Positions 11,321-20,496 of a DNA stretch of 64,000 bases are shown one piece after another. Position numbers and translations under genes: made by a program. The stretch's first letter is position 1; each line of letters begins with the position of its first letter. Source of the stretch: Massospora cicadina (lineage: Eukaryota; Entomophthoromycota; Entomophthoromycetes; Entomophthorales; Entomophthoraceae); the NCBI GenBank assembly GCA_022478985.1, contig JAKSZP010015895.1:62001-126000 (forward strand), given 5' to 3'. Under the pieces are notes generated by a model, which searched no databases, was not told the origin of the DNA, and was given only the letters and a program-made list of their open reading frames with translations.

Positions 11321-11535
11321 CCAAAAAAAAGCCTTCAAAATAAAGTTAAAAGCGTAAAGTTAGTTTATTGGGCAAAATGATAAGCATTTTTTAAAGTGCT
11401 GGGAATGATAAGGACTAAGCTTAAATAATAAGATAAGGAGAAATCGCCCTAACTTATCGGATAGTGGTTGTTGGAAGTGATTTATCCCGAGTACAAATGT
11501 TTTTAAGAATTTAATATCAATACTTTCGTCACCCC

Positions 11536-11555
11536 GTCACCCATATTTGGGTGAC
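11536..11555. other. Perfect 8-bp hairpin
   Basis: GTCACCCA and TGGGTGAC are separated by the four-base loop TATT. The hairpin lies just left of a palindromic MITE-like repeat (11635) and is preceded by a partial direct copy, GTCACCCC. It may be a transposon terminus or subterminal structure, but no second copy was found. Confidence 0.4.
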
Positions 11556-11634
11556 ATGGCGACGAACATGAACAATTCATGGGTCTAGCATCGCTAATAG
11601 CAAATTCAAATGTGACGTCTTAAATGAAATTGAA

Positions 11635-12031
11635 GGGTAAAATTTTTTTGGGAAAAAGAACCTCCTTTAAAAAAGCTCTAAAAAGTATGAAATAATTGAG
11701 AAATTAAGCCTACTCAATAAAACCCTTTTTGAAGTCGGCGCCATATTTTAAACTGAATTATAGAATTTTTCTCACAAATACTAATTATTTTTTATGTCTG
11801 GATTGTGTCCAAGTGTAAACTATAAGCCAACTTAGAATATATAGTACTAAGTATATAAATTATAAATACCTATTATATATCAGTTAAAAGATGGTGCCAA
11901 CTTTAAAAAAGGGTTTTATTGAGTAGGCTTAATTTCTCAATTATTTCATACTTTTAGACTTTTTTTAAAGGAGGTTCTTTTTATCCTAAAAATTTTTTTG
12001 AGAAGGTTCTTTTTTTCCCAAAAAATTTTAC
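11635..12031. mobile_element. MITE-like palindromic element, copy 1
   Basis: Terminal inverted repeats of roughly 110 bp begin GGGTAAAATTTTTTTGGGAA and include GAACCTCCTTTAAAAAAGCT, TTAAGCCTACTCAATAAAAC and TTTGAAGTCGGCGCCAT. They face the same text in reverse after a ~150 bp centre (TGGATTGTGTCCAAGTGTAA). No ORF is present. The right end reads TTCCCAAAAAATTTTACCC. Further copies or arms occur at 14696, 15603 and 31946. The long inverted repeats suggest a non-autonomous DNA transposon whose autonomous partner is not identified. Confidence 0.6.
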
Positions 12032-12103
12032 CCCCAGCTCTTTTCCCCTCAAAAAATTAGTGTATTTTTAAAAGTGGCTCTTTTTCCTACGTTTATTAAA
12101 TAT

Positions 12104-12359
12104 TTAAATTTTTTAAATTTAAATTTTATTCGAGGTGGGCCGACCTGGGGATGATACCGCACCGATTAGTGAAGTGAAGAAAATGGGAAAGGAGATAAAA
12201 CCTGGAAAACCTCTATGCGCGGCGTATGATAGGCCAGGAACTCCATGGACCGCCTTTGCTATTTGCTATCTTGGTTCAGGGCATTGGCGCGCAAAACCAA
12301 CACAGTCAAAATCGTCCCCTACCCAAAGTCCATTACCGGGATCGAACTCGAGAGGAGTG
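12104..12359 (-). mobile_element. tRNA-derived SINE copy 1 (16-bp target duplication)
   Basis: The body matches three other copies at 34225, 36511 and 36791. The perfect 16-bp duplication TACGTTTATTAAATAT lies at 12088-12103 and 12360-12375. Read on the minus strand it contains GAGTTCGATCCCGG, a good match to the pol III B box, then GTAATGGACTTTGGGTAGGG and the shared body, ending in a CCTCGAATAAAAT tail. The tRNA-like head is truncated here. SINEs are pol III transcripts moved by LINE enzymes, and the long duplication fits that route. Confidence 0.8.
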
Positions 12360-12375
12360 TACGTTTATTAAATAT

Positions 12376-12395
12376 ATTTTTTTTAGTACTAGATG
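12376..12395 (-). mobile_element. 20-nt micro-retroposon, copy 1
   Basis: On the minus strand the insert reads CATCTAGTACT followed by an A-tail of about eight. It is flanked by the 10-bp duplication TATTAAATAT (12366-12375 and 12396-12405). The other copies of the surrounding repeat read ATTAAATATTACTATC without the insert. It shares its 3' end with inserts at 17780, 34677 and 36431, each with a different 5' start, as expected of 5'-truncated retroposition. Confidence 0.65.
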
Positions 12396-12495
12396 TATTA
12401 AATATTACTATCTCTATATATTGTTTTTGCCCTTACTATTTCTCTATAAAATTAAAATGTATTGTATATCTATTATATATAGTATCTTATAAACA

Positions 12496-12790
12496 AATAT
12501 ACTAAGAATTTATTTTATTAAATTTAGTTGATTTTTTGGTCAATTATACTATATTTACTGATCACCATCTACAATACTTTATTTTATTAAATTTAGATGA
12601 TTTTATTGGTCAATGTATGCTGAATTTACTGATCGCCATTTACAGAAATTCATCCTATTAGATTTGGGTGCTTTTATTAGTCAATCTATGTAAATTTATT
12701 GATCTATCTAAAATAATTCGTTTTATCAAATTTAAATGAGGTTATTGGTCAAAATTATGCAAAAACGATACCCATCTATAATAATTTAAG
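12496..12790. repeat. Minisatellite, four ~70 bp units
   Basis: Four degenerate units follow the pattern TTTTATTAAATTTAGATGA-TTTTATTGGTCAA-...-ATTTACTGATCACCAT-YTACARTAAT. The same four-unit block is repeated in each copy of the composite repeat (about 15255-15540, 16050-16330 and 32420-32700), so the minisatellite formed before the composite unit spread. Confidence 0.65.
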
Positions 12791-12849
12791 CTCATCCCGC
12801 TATGAGCTCATACTGACTGAATTTTGAACATACCCCCAGCCATAGAGCA

Positions 12850-13150
12850 TATCAAATGTGCAACGAAGCTATCGCTTCACCGATGCCGGAAAAAAGTTTA
12901 TCCGGTGCTGTATTAGTCCCACAAGTATCCATCGCTTCCGAGATCATTTTGATATATTTACTAAATTAATGGGCGTATACTTGCCCAATACTTACAAAAG
13001 TAAATTGTGATCTAAGTTGGAGCATCCTCGATTGTTGGACAAGATGATCATCCAAATCGGTCCAGTATTATCAGAGTTATGCGCGAACAAACATCTAAAA
13101 AAATACAGGTCAAATTGATAACCTTCTTCTTTTTCAAAGTCGGTTAAAAA
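12850..13150. repeat. Composite repeat tail 1
   Basis: A conserved 300-bp tail contains GAAGCTATCGCTTCACCGAT, TTAGTCCCACAAGTATCCAT, TTGGAGCATCCTC and AAGATGATCATCCAAATC. It ends with TTGATAACCTTCTTCTTTTT-CAAAGTCGGTTAAAA. It recurs at 32766-33075 and closes the array there. There is no ORF. Its higher conservation between the two copies suggests a defined 3' boundary of one mobile unit. Confidence 0.6.
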
Positions 13151-13774
13151 ACTAACTAAAATTACCATCGGAGCTCTGAAGGGGTAATTAGAAAAAAGTG
13201 CGCAAAACTGTTCTTAGCTATATGGGTAAAGGATAAAATAAAAATATTAAAAAATATTCAAATTATACTACACTTTTTTATTAATTTATATTTATGATAA
13301 TTTATTATGTTATATTACAGTATATTATGATATTTATTAAAACAGTCCAAATACATTTGTGGTGATTTTGGACAATTGGGACAATAAGTTATAATTTTTT
13401 ATTTTTTTCTAGCTACCTGGCATTCAACAATTTGTCGATAGTCACATTTGGGCCCCGTGAGAAACTCAACTAAGTCACGCTGGACGAACGTGTTAATTGA
13501 GATCATTCGGTGCTATATAACTTAACCCTTAAACAGATTTGAAGAAAAAATGTTTGTACAAATTATAGGGGCACAAAAATAAAAATCTAAATAGTTCAAA
13601 AATATAAAATTTTAAAATCATTATTGCAGAGAAGAACAAAATAAAAATTCGGTTTTTGAAAAAAAGGAATTGATTTACAATTCGAAATTGAGCAAATAGC
13701 ACATACATTTTAATTCGTTATATATTTGCGTTGAAATATGAATAAAGAGATTTGGTTAGAATAATTTAATTATC
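13151..13774. other. Unassigned sequence downstream of a transposase remnant
   Basis: No gene is seen. It contains GGGCCC with ACATTTGG beside it (about 13445-13460) and TTAACCCTTAAACAG at 13522. Because the neighbouring minus-strand remnant (13775-13968) resembles the zinc-ribbon end of piggyBac-type transposases, and piggyBac elements insert at TTAA with ends starting CCC, the TTAACCC could be a terminus. I see no matching opposite end, so this is speculation. Confidence 0.2.
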
Positions 13775-13968
13775 TTAATCAGAACTACCATCGGAGTCTT
13801 CTTGATTATCAAATGATGCATTGGGTACATGCTGATAATAAAAACAAGGGTATATGTATATATATTCATCACACTTTTCACACTTATAAAACGAGGTTTT
13901 TCTAACTCCATCTGAATAGCATAACTTGCAGTTTGAGCGCTTCGCGACTTTTATTGGGCAAAAAACAA
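13775..13968 (-). pseudogene. C-terminal zinc-ribbon of a piggyBac-like transposase (fragment)
   Basis: The minus-strand frame ends at TAA (13775-13777). It encodes a cysteine-rich segment, RSNCKLCYSDGVRKTSFYKC, followed by EKCDEYIYIYPCFYYQH and an acidic tail. The order CxxC, basic/aromatic spacer, CxxC, then C(x4-5)H is the zinc-ribbon found at the C-terminus of DDE_Tnp_1_7 (piggyBac family) transposases. The frame is closed upstream by a stop, so this is either a terminal exon or a broken piece. The DDE catalytic part is not found in 13969-14695. Confidence 0.45.
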
Positions 13969-14695
13969 ATTACACTCAAAGGTGAAATTTTCTGTTTAAG
14001 GATTAATGATGATTTCGGGCCTTCAGCCCGACAAAGCATCGATTAATAAAAAAATAATATAGTTAATGATTTCGGGCTTACGACCCAACAAGCATCAGTT
14101 GATAAAATAATAATAATATATATAAATCGGAGATGATTAAATAACAAATAATTAGAAAACCCAAAATCGAGGCTTCACCCACACTGGGACAAATCCCGAC
14201 ACCAATATTATGCTTCAAACTGGCTGAAAAAGCCAGAAATTAGTATTCTTTACTCATTTAGAGTAACGAAAAAATAAGAACTGAATTTAATTAATTCTTA
14301 GTAAAAAGGCTTGTAATAAAAGTCAAAATAACCGAAATGATGAAAGAGTTTGCGGTATAATTACATTCAATGTTAATAAAATTTAAAGATTAAAGTACGC
14401 TAATCAAAAGTTGTTTTTTATCATCTCTTAAATTAAAGGATTAATGAGTTCAATAGCTGCAATATACATCGTTTAGTTGCTTTTATTAAGAACATAACGA
14501 GAATATTGAACAAGATAAAACAGGTGGTATTAAGGGCTATAATGAAAAGCTACTGATATCTATACTAGTTTTTACTAAGCAAAGGACAGTAAGAATTTTG
14601 CAAAAGCACTTACTTTCAGATGCAAATATTATCCTATCATAAACTTAAGATAAAAATACAGAGTTTTATATTTAAAAAGAATGAGAAAAATATAG
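13969..14695. repeat. AT-rich spacer with two tandem hairpin units
   Basis: At 14005-14110 two units of about 55 bp share TTAATGATTTCGGGC...AGCATCR-TTRATAAAA. The first carries a perfect stem, TCGGGC-CTTCA-GCCCGA (14015-14031), while the second has a decayed one. The rest, to 14695, is AT-rich with no ORF. The hairpins may belong to the DNA transposon remnant next to them. Confidence 0.35.
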
Positions 14696-15072
14696 TATAA
14701 ATTTTTTGGGAAAAAAAGAACCTCTTTTAAAAAAGCTCTAAAAAGTATAAAATAATTGAGAAATTAAGCCTACTCAATAAAACCCTTTTTTGAAGTCAGC
14801 ACCATATTTTAAACTGAATTATAAAACTTTACTCATAAATACAAATTATATCTTATATCTGGATTGGGTCCAAGTGTAAACTATAAGCAACTTCAAATAA
14901 ATAGTACTGAGTATATAAAGTATAAATACCTATTATAAGTCAGTTAAAATATGGCGTTAACTTCAAAAGGGTCTTATTGAGTAGGCTTAATTTCTCAATT
15001 ATTTCATACTTTTTAGAGCTTTGAAGGTTCTTTTTTTCCCAAAAAATTTCAAAAGGTTCTTTTTCCCCAAAA
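14696..15072. mobile_element. MITE-like palindromic element, copy 2
   Basis: Second full copy of the palindrome at 11635. The left arm starts ATTTTTTGGGAAAAAAAGAA, the centre contains TGGATTGGGTCCAAGTGTAA, and the right arm ends TCCCCAAAAACTTTACCCCC. It differs from copy 1 by many substitutions and small gaps. It opens the tandem array of composite units. Confidence 0.6.
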
Positions 15073-15602
15073 ACTTTACCCCCAGCTCTTTTCCCCTCAA
15101 AAATTAGTGCATTTTTAAAAGTAGCTCTTTTTTCTAATTTTATTAAATATTACTATCTCTATATTATTTTTGCCCCCTTACTATTTCTCTATAAAATTAA
15201 AACTTATTGTATATCTTTATATATAGTATCTTATAAATAAATATACTAATAATTCATTTTATTAAATTTAGTTAATTTTATTTATCAAATTATACAAAAT
15301 TTACTGATCACCATCTACAATACTTCAATTTATTAAATTAGATGATTTTATTGGTCAACATATGCTAAATTTACTGATCACCATTTACAGTAAATCATTT
15401 TATTTGATTTGATTTCTTGTATAATCCAAACTATGTAAATTTATTGATTGCTATCAAAAATAATTCATTTTTATTAAATTTAGATGAGTTTATTGGTCAA
15501 ATTATGCAAAAATTATAGCCATCTATAATGATTTAAGCTCATCCCACTATAAGCTCATACTGACTGAATTTTGAATATACCCCCCAGCTATAGGACATAT
15601 CA
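15073..15602. repeat. Composite repeat unit 2
   Basis: It has the same order as unit 1: AGCTCTTTTCCCCTC, ATTAGTGCATTTTTAAAAGT, ATTACTATCTCTATAT, the ~70-bp minisatellite block, AGCTCATCCCACTATAAGCT and TACCCCCCAGCTATAGGACA. It is followed immediately by another palindrome arm, so the units are in tandem with a period near 785 bp. Confidence 0.6.
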
Positions 15603-16377
15603 GAACTGAATTATAGAATTTTTCTCACATATGCAAATTATTTTTTATGTCTGGATTGTGTCCAAGTGTAAACTATAAGCAACTTAGAATATATAGTAAT
15701 GAGTATATAAATTATAAATACCTATTATAAGTCAGTTAAAATATGGTGCCAACTTCAAAAAGGGTTTTATTAAGTAGGCTTAATTTCTCAATTATTTTAT
15801 ACTTTTTAGAGCTTTTTTAGGGGATTCATTTTTCCCAGAATTTTTTTGAGAAGGTTCTTTTTTCCCAAAAACTTTACCTCCAGCTCTTTTTTTATCAAAA
15901 AATTAGTGCATTTTTCAAAGTGGCTCTGTTTCCTACTTTTATTAAATAATACTATCTCTATATTGTTTTTGACCCCTTACTATTTTTCTATAAAATTAAA
16001 ACTTATTGTATACCTTTATATATATTATCTTATAATCAAATATACTAATAATTTATATTATTAAGTTTAGTTTATTTAATTGGTCAAATTTTACTAACTT
16101 TACTGATTACAACTACAATACTTTATTTTATTAAATTTAGAAGATTTTATTGGTCAACTTATGCCAAATTTACTGATCACTATTTACAGTAATTTATTTT
16201 ATTTAATTTGATTTCTTTCATAATCCAAACTATGTAAATTTATTGATCTATCTAAAATAATTCATTTTTATTAAATTTAGATGAGCTTATTGGTCAAATT
16301 ATGTGAAACAATAGCCATCTATAATGATTTAAGCTCATCCCTCTATGAGCTCATGCTGACTGAATTTTGAATATACC
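15603..16377. repeat. Composite repeat unit 3, interrupted by Ty3-B
   Basis: It starts with AACTGAATTATAGAATTTTT (palindrome centre and right arm) and runs through the minisatellite to TGAATTTTGAATATACC. The chromovirus Ty3-B begins at 16378. The missing end of the unit (CCCCAGCCATAAGACATATC) is found on the far side of Ty3-B at 31946. Before the insertion this was one continuous array. Confidence 0.65.
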
Positions 16378-17237
16378 TGTCAGAAGATTGTCTATAAACT
16401 CTCCTGTTCCCAATGTGGCTGTGCGCAGTGCACCAGGCCAATGCTAGGGAACTAGTTGTTAGTGCCAAAGTTATTAGAGCCCAGCAGAGGGTGCTGGAGC
16501 AATAACAGCTTAGGCATAGAATAGCAAGATTTATGATGAAAACCCCATTAGAAGTGGCACGGTGCACATATTGGAAAAGGTTAAGTGACCCAGGTTAGAG
16601 GGAACCTGGACAAACAAATTGCTGCATGAGTTGAGAGCTGCAAGGTCCTTGCAATGGCAAGGGTAATGGGGCGTGAGACCTCCTCAAAGAGGCTCATGCA
16701 CAGGAGCAATCAGAATATTATAAAATTGTAAAATAACGTAAATGGGGAAAAAGGTTTATTTGCAAAGTTGATCAACAAGAAATGTTGGTTGGGGAAAACA
16801 TATTTAAGCTTGAGCGGGGAAATAGGGGTTATGCTACAGTGGGCCCAAGCACTGACTCACCAATAAGGTGACACTGCCATCTGAGTTGGTTGAATAAGCT
16901 GAAACTAACTTCACTCAAATGATCAATTGAAGTTGGATTTGACCCAAACATGTTATTTCAGAAATGGAACAGGTTTCAAAACCCCACTTCTCAACAAACC
17001 AAATTAAACCATCCGCGTTCATTTGATAAATTGTTAGTTTTAATGCCTGGCTCAACGTCAGGGGCTGAGCATTTGGCACACTGCTAGTCCCAACCTAGGC
17101 ATATTTTGCCCAAACCCAGCGTTGGTTCAAGGTGTGCCTCAGGTTAGAAAGGGCCTGCAGCTTCACCTTCTGGGCCTCCTGGCACCCAGCCTTGTCTTTA
17201 GGGTTGGTCCCTGCTATTATATCATGTGCACATGACA
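16378..17237 (-). repeat. Ty3-B 3' LTR
   Basis: On the plus strand it starts TGTCAGAAGATTGTCTATAA and ends CATGTGCACATGACA. It aligns with 31084-31940 along its length with scattered substitutions. The internal side (17238 on) reads ATACCCTCTCCTCCTTCTTG, which on the element strand is a polypurine tract next to the LTR. ORFs inside the LTR are not conserved as proteins. Confidence 0.8.
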
Positions 17238-17656
17238 ATACCCTCTCCTCCTTCTTGAGCTCCACCCCCCTCCAGGGGCTTTCACCAGGGAAAAGTTCTT
17301 GTGGGCAGGGGCCAACTTCATGGCAGCAACGGTTGGTTTAGGTTGGGATCTAGCAGCTTGGGTAAAATGCTGGTGGAAGGCATCAATCAGATCTTGGGCA
17401 TGCACACAGTCGTGTGCTGGAACCTAACTGTTCTCTGCAGCATCAAAGCCCTTCCAGGATACCAGATACTCAAGTTTTCTTTTAATTTGGCGTGAGGCAA
17501 CTATTTCTTCCACCTTCCACTCTGGCGCCCCATCTACAAGAGGCCTCAGGAGTCTCTGGTGGGGGGCCCTCAAAAATCCTTCAGTTTGCTCTTATAAAAC
17601 ACCAAGAAGATCCAGAATGAGGGGGGAAGATCTAGCTGGTATGAGGCATGGACCAC
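17238..17656 (-). pseudogene. Ty3-B integrase C-terminus with chromodomain
   Basis: The minus strand from 17651 reads YQLDLPPSFWI...LVFYKSKLK, the usual integrase C-terminal block (compare YxLxLPPxxxIHPVFHxSxLK). After a short linker comes a chromodomain at about 17535-17365: WKVEEIVASRQIKRKLEYLV, SWKGFDAAENS, VPAHD and LIDAFHQHF. Aromatic-cage positions are partly visible (W of KWKG kept as SWKG; the later W is replaced by a stop codon, TGG to TAG). A basic tail follows. The upstream half of the integrase lies at 27257-28262, on the other side of Ty3-A. Confidence 0.8.
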
Positions 17657-18839
17657 TATAAAATTTACTTTGGAGTTGATTATCGGTTGTCAACCCTAGT
17701 AATCTTTTTACTGCACAGGTTTGGTCCTTTGTGCACCTTGCATTGTAAGAATATATGATCCAATAATAGTATGGAGACTGTGGGACCATCTAGTACTAAA
17801 AAAAATAGTATGGAGACTATTATCCATAGTTAAGTTAGAATTGTTATCAGGCCCAACGCTTTGGCCAGTATTTCCAATTGAATACTTGATAAGTTGTATT
17901 TGTAGGGATTCATTCCCTCTATTACTGTCCACTCAATCTTTGTCAAGATCCTCTGATAACAGTCTCCTTTGGCTCAACACACAGTTGGCAGCAATCCCTT
18001 AGTTGTGGTTCCCTTTGTCTCTAGATCCTCGCTCAGATCTCTACTCTTCTCTCTGAGAGTCTACCAATTATTGCCTTCTGCAATAATATCCTTGAGATGG
18101 AACTTCACGCTAGATGCTGATAGTCTAACTATAACCAAATCTACAATAAAACTAATTATGTTCTTTTGTACTAATATATATATCTGTTTTTTGTCTATCT
18201 TTTATTATAGTAAATCCTAGAAAATTTATAGGGGATTTGGCCATCTAATTCTTGGTTGACACCTCTTTGATGAAACGGCAGCTGTTGCCATTGAATTACC
18301 CTTCTTTATCTTGGCAGCAATGGTCTTCCCCATCCTGGCTAGGATTTTGTCATTAACATCCTTGAGACCTCAAATGGAAAGAGTCAGAAACGTGTCCCTA
18401 ACGTTTTCCTCTCAATCCAAGTAAACCAACCATAATTGGCTAGTGACCTGCTTAGATAATGGGACTTTTTGCCCATTATGGCAGGTCACTTCATCAACCA
18501 ATTGATTTGCTAGTTGCAGGTGGCATCACTTGCCTTGCAACTCACCATACATTCCCAATCATTTGGTGATGAAACCCAACCATCCCAATTGGTACACCTG
18601 ATAGTTAATCACTATCAGATGCCCCTATTTTACTAGCTGCTCCACCCAATGAGATATTAGGTATTCATCTGGATTGATCTCTGATAGATATGACCAGGCA
18701 AATATCCCAAAATCCTCCAAACATAGTTTCTCCAAAATTTGGGTCAAACAATTTTCTGATTCACTTCACTTTAGGGAATTTTTCTCCTAGTGACACCAGA
18801 TAATCTAGCAGGCTGGTAATAAGGGCAAAAATCCCAACA
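17657..18839 (-). repeat. Ty3-A 3' LTR
   Basis: It begins TATAAAATTTACTTTGGAG on the plus strand (the partner begins TGTAAAAGTTTAC, so the first G has mutated) and ends GGGCAAAAATCCCAACA. It carries a 39-bp surplus compared with the other LTR, fully explained by the micro-insertion at 17780-17803 and its 15-bp duplication. The element-side flank CATCCTCTCTCTTGCC is a polypurine tract on the minus strand. Confidence 0.85.
17780..17803 (+). mobile_element. 24-nt micro-retroposon, copy 2
   Basis: The insert GTGGGACCATCTAGTACT plus six A is flanked by the perfect 15-bp duplication AATAGTATGGAGACT (17765-17779 and 17804-17818). The second LTR of the same element, at 26107-27251, has the empty site AATAGTATGGAGACTATTAT. 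It is the longest of the four inserts that share the end CTAGTACT-A(n). The insertion happened after Ty3-A itself inserted. Confidence 0.8.
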
Positions 18840-19386
18840 CATCCTCTCTCTTGCCTAAATTTCCAGTTAGAAAAGGACTGGGGCATGGGAACACCACTTT
18901 GGACACCTGGTCAAATACTTCATTGGTTCAAGTGGAGTACACTCATCAATACTCAACGCTGCTCAGGATGACCTTCAGCATATGGCATTCCTCCTCTTCC
19001 TCCTCGCTACTGCCTACTCAGAGCGCGGTCCCCACAACCTCTTGTCATGCTGGGCTGATCAATTTACTTGTGACAATGTTTTTTCTAGGATCCAGTTTTC
19101 CCCCCATCAGGGTATATGACCCTCTGTCATATTCAGGATTCTTGGTCCGGCATCCTTGAATTCCTGATTCTCTCCTCATCCTAGACAGAAGACTCTTGCC
19201 ATTGATGTTCATTTTGTGGCTTGATTAAAAATACTTATTTCTATTCACCTTAATTATTTTGCTCATAAATTCTTGGCTATAAGTCTTTCTTAATTCTTTT
19301 CTCAAAAAGCTTATTTCATTAATTTTTCAAAATTATTTTCCCAAAATTGGAGCCTAATGGATTATAGAGTGCATAATGTCAACTTC
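18840..19386 (+). other. Ty3-A spacer upstream of the opposite-strand ORF
   Basis: This region between the 3' LTR and the TATA box of the plus-strand ORF has a homologous counterpart in Ty3-D (46906-47466). Shared text includes GCTGCTCAG, CTGCTCAGGATGACCTT-like text and CTCCTCATCCTAGACAG-like text. A plus-strand ORF of 102 codons is present, but the corresponding Ty3-D stretch encodes a rather different peptide. I therefore treat it as a 5' regulatory region, not a gene. Confidence 0.4.
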
Positions 19387-19394
19387 TATATAAG
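19387..19394 (+). promoter_or_regulatory. TATA box of the Ty3-A opposite-strand ORF
   Basis: TATATAAG lies 36 bases before the ATG at 19423. In Ty3-D a TATAAAAAG (47470-47478) lies at the same spacing before the homologous ATG at 47507, and both leaders end GCTCATATGTCAAA. The conservation of TATA and start argues that the ORF is transcribed on its own. Confidence 0.5.
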
Positions 19395-19422
19395 TCTGAC
19401 ATCCCCCTCTAGTACTGCTCAT

Positions 19423-20496
19423 ATGTCAAACTCAGAATCCCACTATCAGCAACTTCTTAACAGTCTGTCAGATTTGGACCTCTGCCTCTTTCAGAAGATG
19501 AGTCAGGATGCTCGACAAAACCTCTTCTATGGTTCTTCCAGGACTCATATGCCTAGTCTGGCACAAGGGGCTAGTCCTTCCATCAAATTACCAGAAATGG
19601 TAACCAATCCCTCCAAAACCAGACATGCCATCATTTTGAACAACTCTCAGCCAACTCTTTTCTTGCAGTCAATCCCCAAGTTAGACTTCAAAACCCTTCT
19701 GGATTCAGCTCCTTTTGCTGATGCTCCAAACATCATTGTCAATGCTCCAGAGGTTATGCCGGTCACTTTGGATTGTTCATTATTGGCTGGGTCAGATTTG
19801 CTTCCTGAGTTCCTCTTCTGACTCAGGCAATTCTACCAACCCGCTGTGCTAGTTTCTGAGCTTTCAATTGGGAACATCATACATTTTGAGCTCCCCTACG
19901 CTAAACTTTAAGCCCAGGTTACTGAGGCATTGACATTAGCACTGAATCCCTCTGATCTGTACAACCTTCTAGATTGGGATACTGCTGCCTATGCTCTCCA
20001 CTTTGCTGATCAAGTTCTTCAAAGTTGGTTGACAAAACTTCCAGCCTCACCTGGCTTCCATCAGTTGTTCAGCTTCAGCTTCTGTGAATCCCATAGTCAT
20101 CATTTACAGGATGCAATCTTCTCTTTACACAACTACCTCTTCTCTGGAGCTTCTCATTGCTATCTTCTATTGATGGCATTAATCAGGGGCATGATTTGAC
20201 AACCCCCATTGAGTATTCCTTCTTTGCTGCTGGCAGCTCACATGTCTGGTGTTCTTGATGAGGCCCATGGGCAGGCACTCAAGACAAATCTTCTGGCGCC
20301 AGTGCCTTATTGGGATTACTCAGGGTTATTCACCAATTGCCTCTTCCTATATTGCTGTTTTCCTCCCCACTCCAGGGTTTTGCAATTGGCTTCTTCTGAC
20401 ATATCAATTTCCCTTCCCCTAGTCACGTTCTCTCAGGGTTCTGCATCCTCTCAACAAACGTGGTTTCATGTAGATCTCACCCTTGCAAGTGTCTGA
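19423..20496 (+). pseudogene. Ty3-A opposite-strand ORF (unknown protein)
   Basis: A single plus-strand frame of 357 codons runs from ATG 19423 to TGA 20494-20496, with only three internal stops (19819, about 19909 and 20197). Its start, MSNSESHYQQLLNSL, matches MSNTNSWYQQYFDNL of Ty3-D. Other shared points are LLPEF, LNPSDL / LNTSDL, TAAYAL / TAYALC, and GMI-stop-QPP here versus GMIWQPP in Ty3-D, so that stop is a TGG to TGA change. No signal peptide, membrane segment or known motif is seen. It is rich in L, S and P. Its position between integrase and the 3' LTR, antisense to gag-pol, recalls the antisense ORFs of some plant Tat-lineage Ty3 elements; homology to them is not claimed. Confidence 0.6.

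Larger units (their letters stand above)
12032..12849. repeat. Composite repeat unit 1 (with SINE insertion)
   Basis: This is the part of the composite repeat that follows the palindrome: CCAGCTCTTTTCCCCTC, ATTAGTGTATTTTTAAAAGT, ATTACTATCTCTATAT, a 4 x 70 bp minisatellite, then AGCTCATCCCGCTATGAGCT and CATACCCCCAGCCATA. The same order is seen in units starting at about 15060, 15870 and 32240. The SINE at 12104-12359 and a 20-nt micro-insertion at 12376-12395 interrupt this unit and no other. Confidence 0.65.

Noticed and set aside
11635..12031. Bacterial-type terminator or CRISPR-like repeat
   Set aside because: The inverted repeats are far too long and recur as an interspersed element; there are no spacers.
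12135..12505. Three overlapping plus-strand ORFs
   Set aside because: They are read through a SINE and AT-rich repeat, with no coding conservation in the other SINE copies.
16343..17405. Short ORFs in and next to the Ty3-B 3' LTR
   Set aside because: They lie in LTR sequence and are not conserved as proteins between the two LTR copies. The one at 17217-17405 overlaps the chromodomain tail but is only its broken end.
17592..18220. ORFs on both strands in the Ty3-A LTR
   Set aside because: They are LTR sequence, with the same text in the other LTR interrupted differently.
19423..20496. Retroviral env-like gene in Ty3-A
   Set aside because: No signal peptide or transmembrane segment is visible and the ORF is antisense to gag-pol, unlike env.
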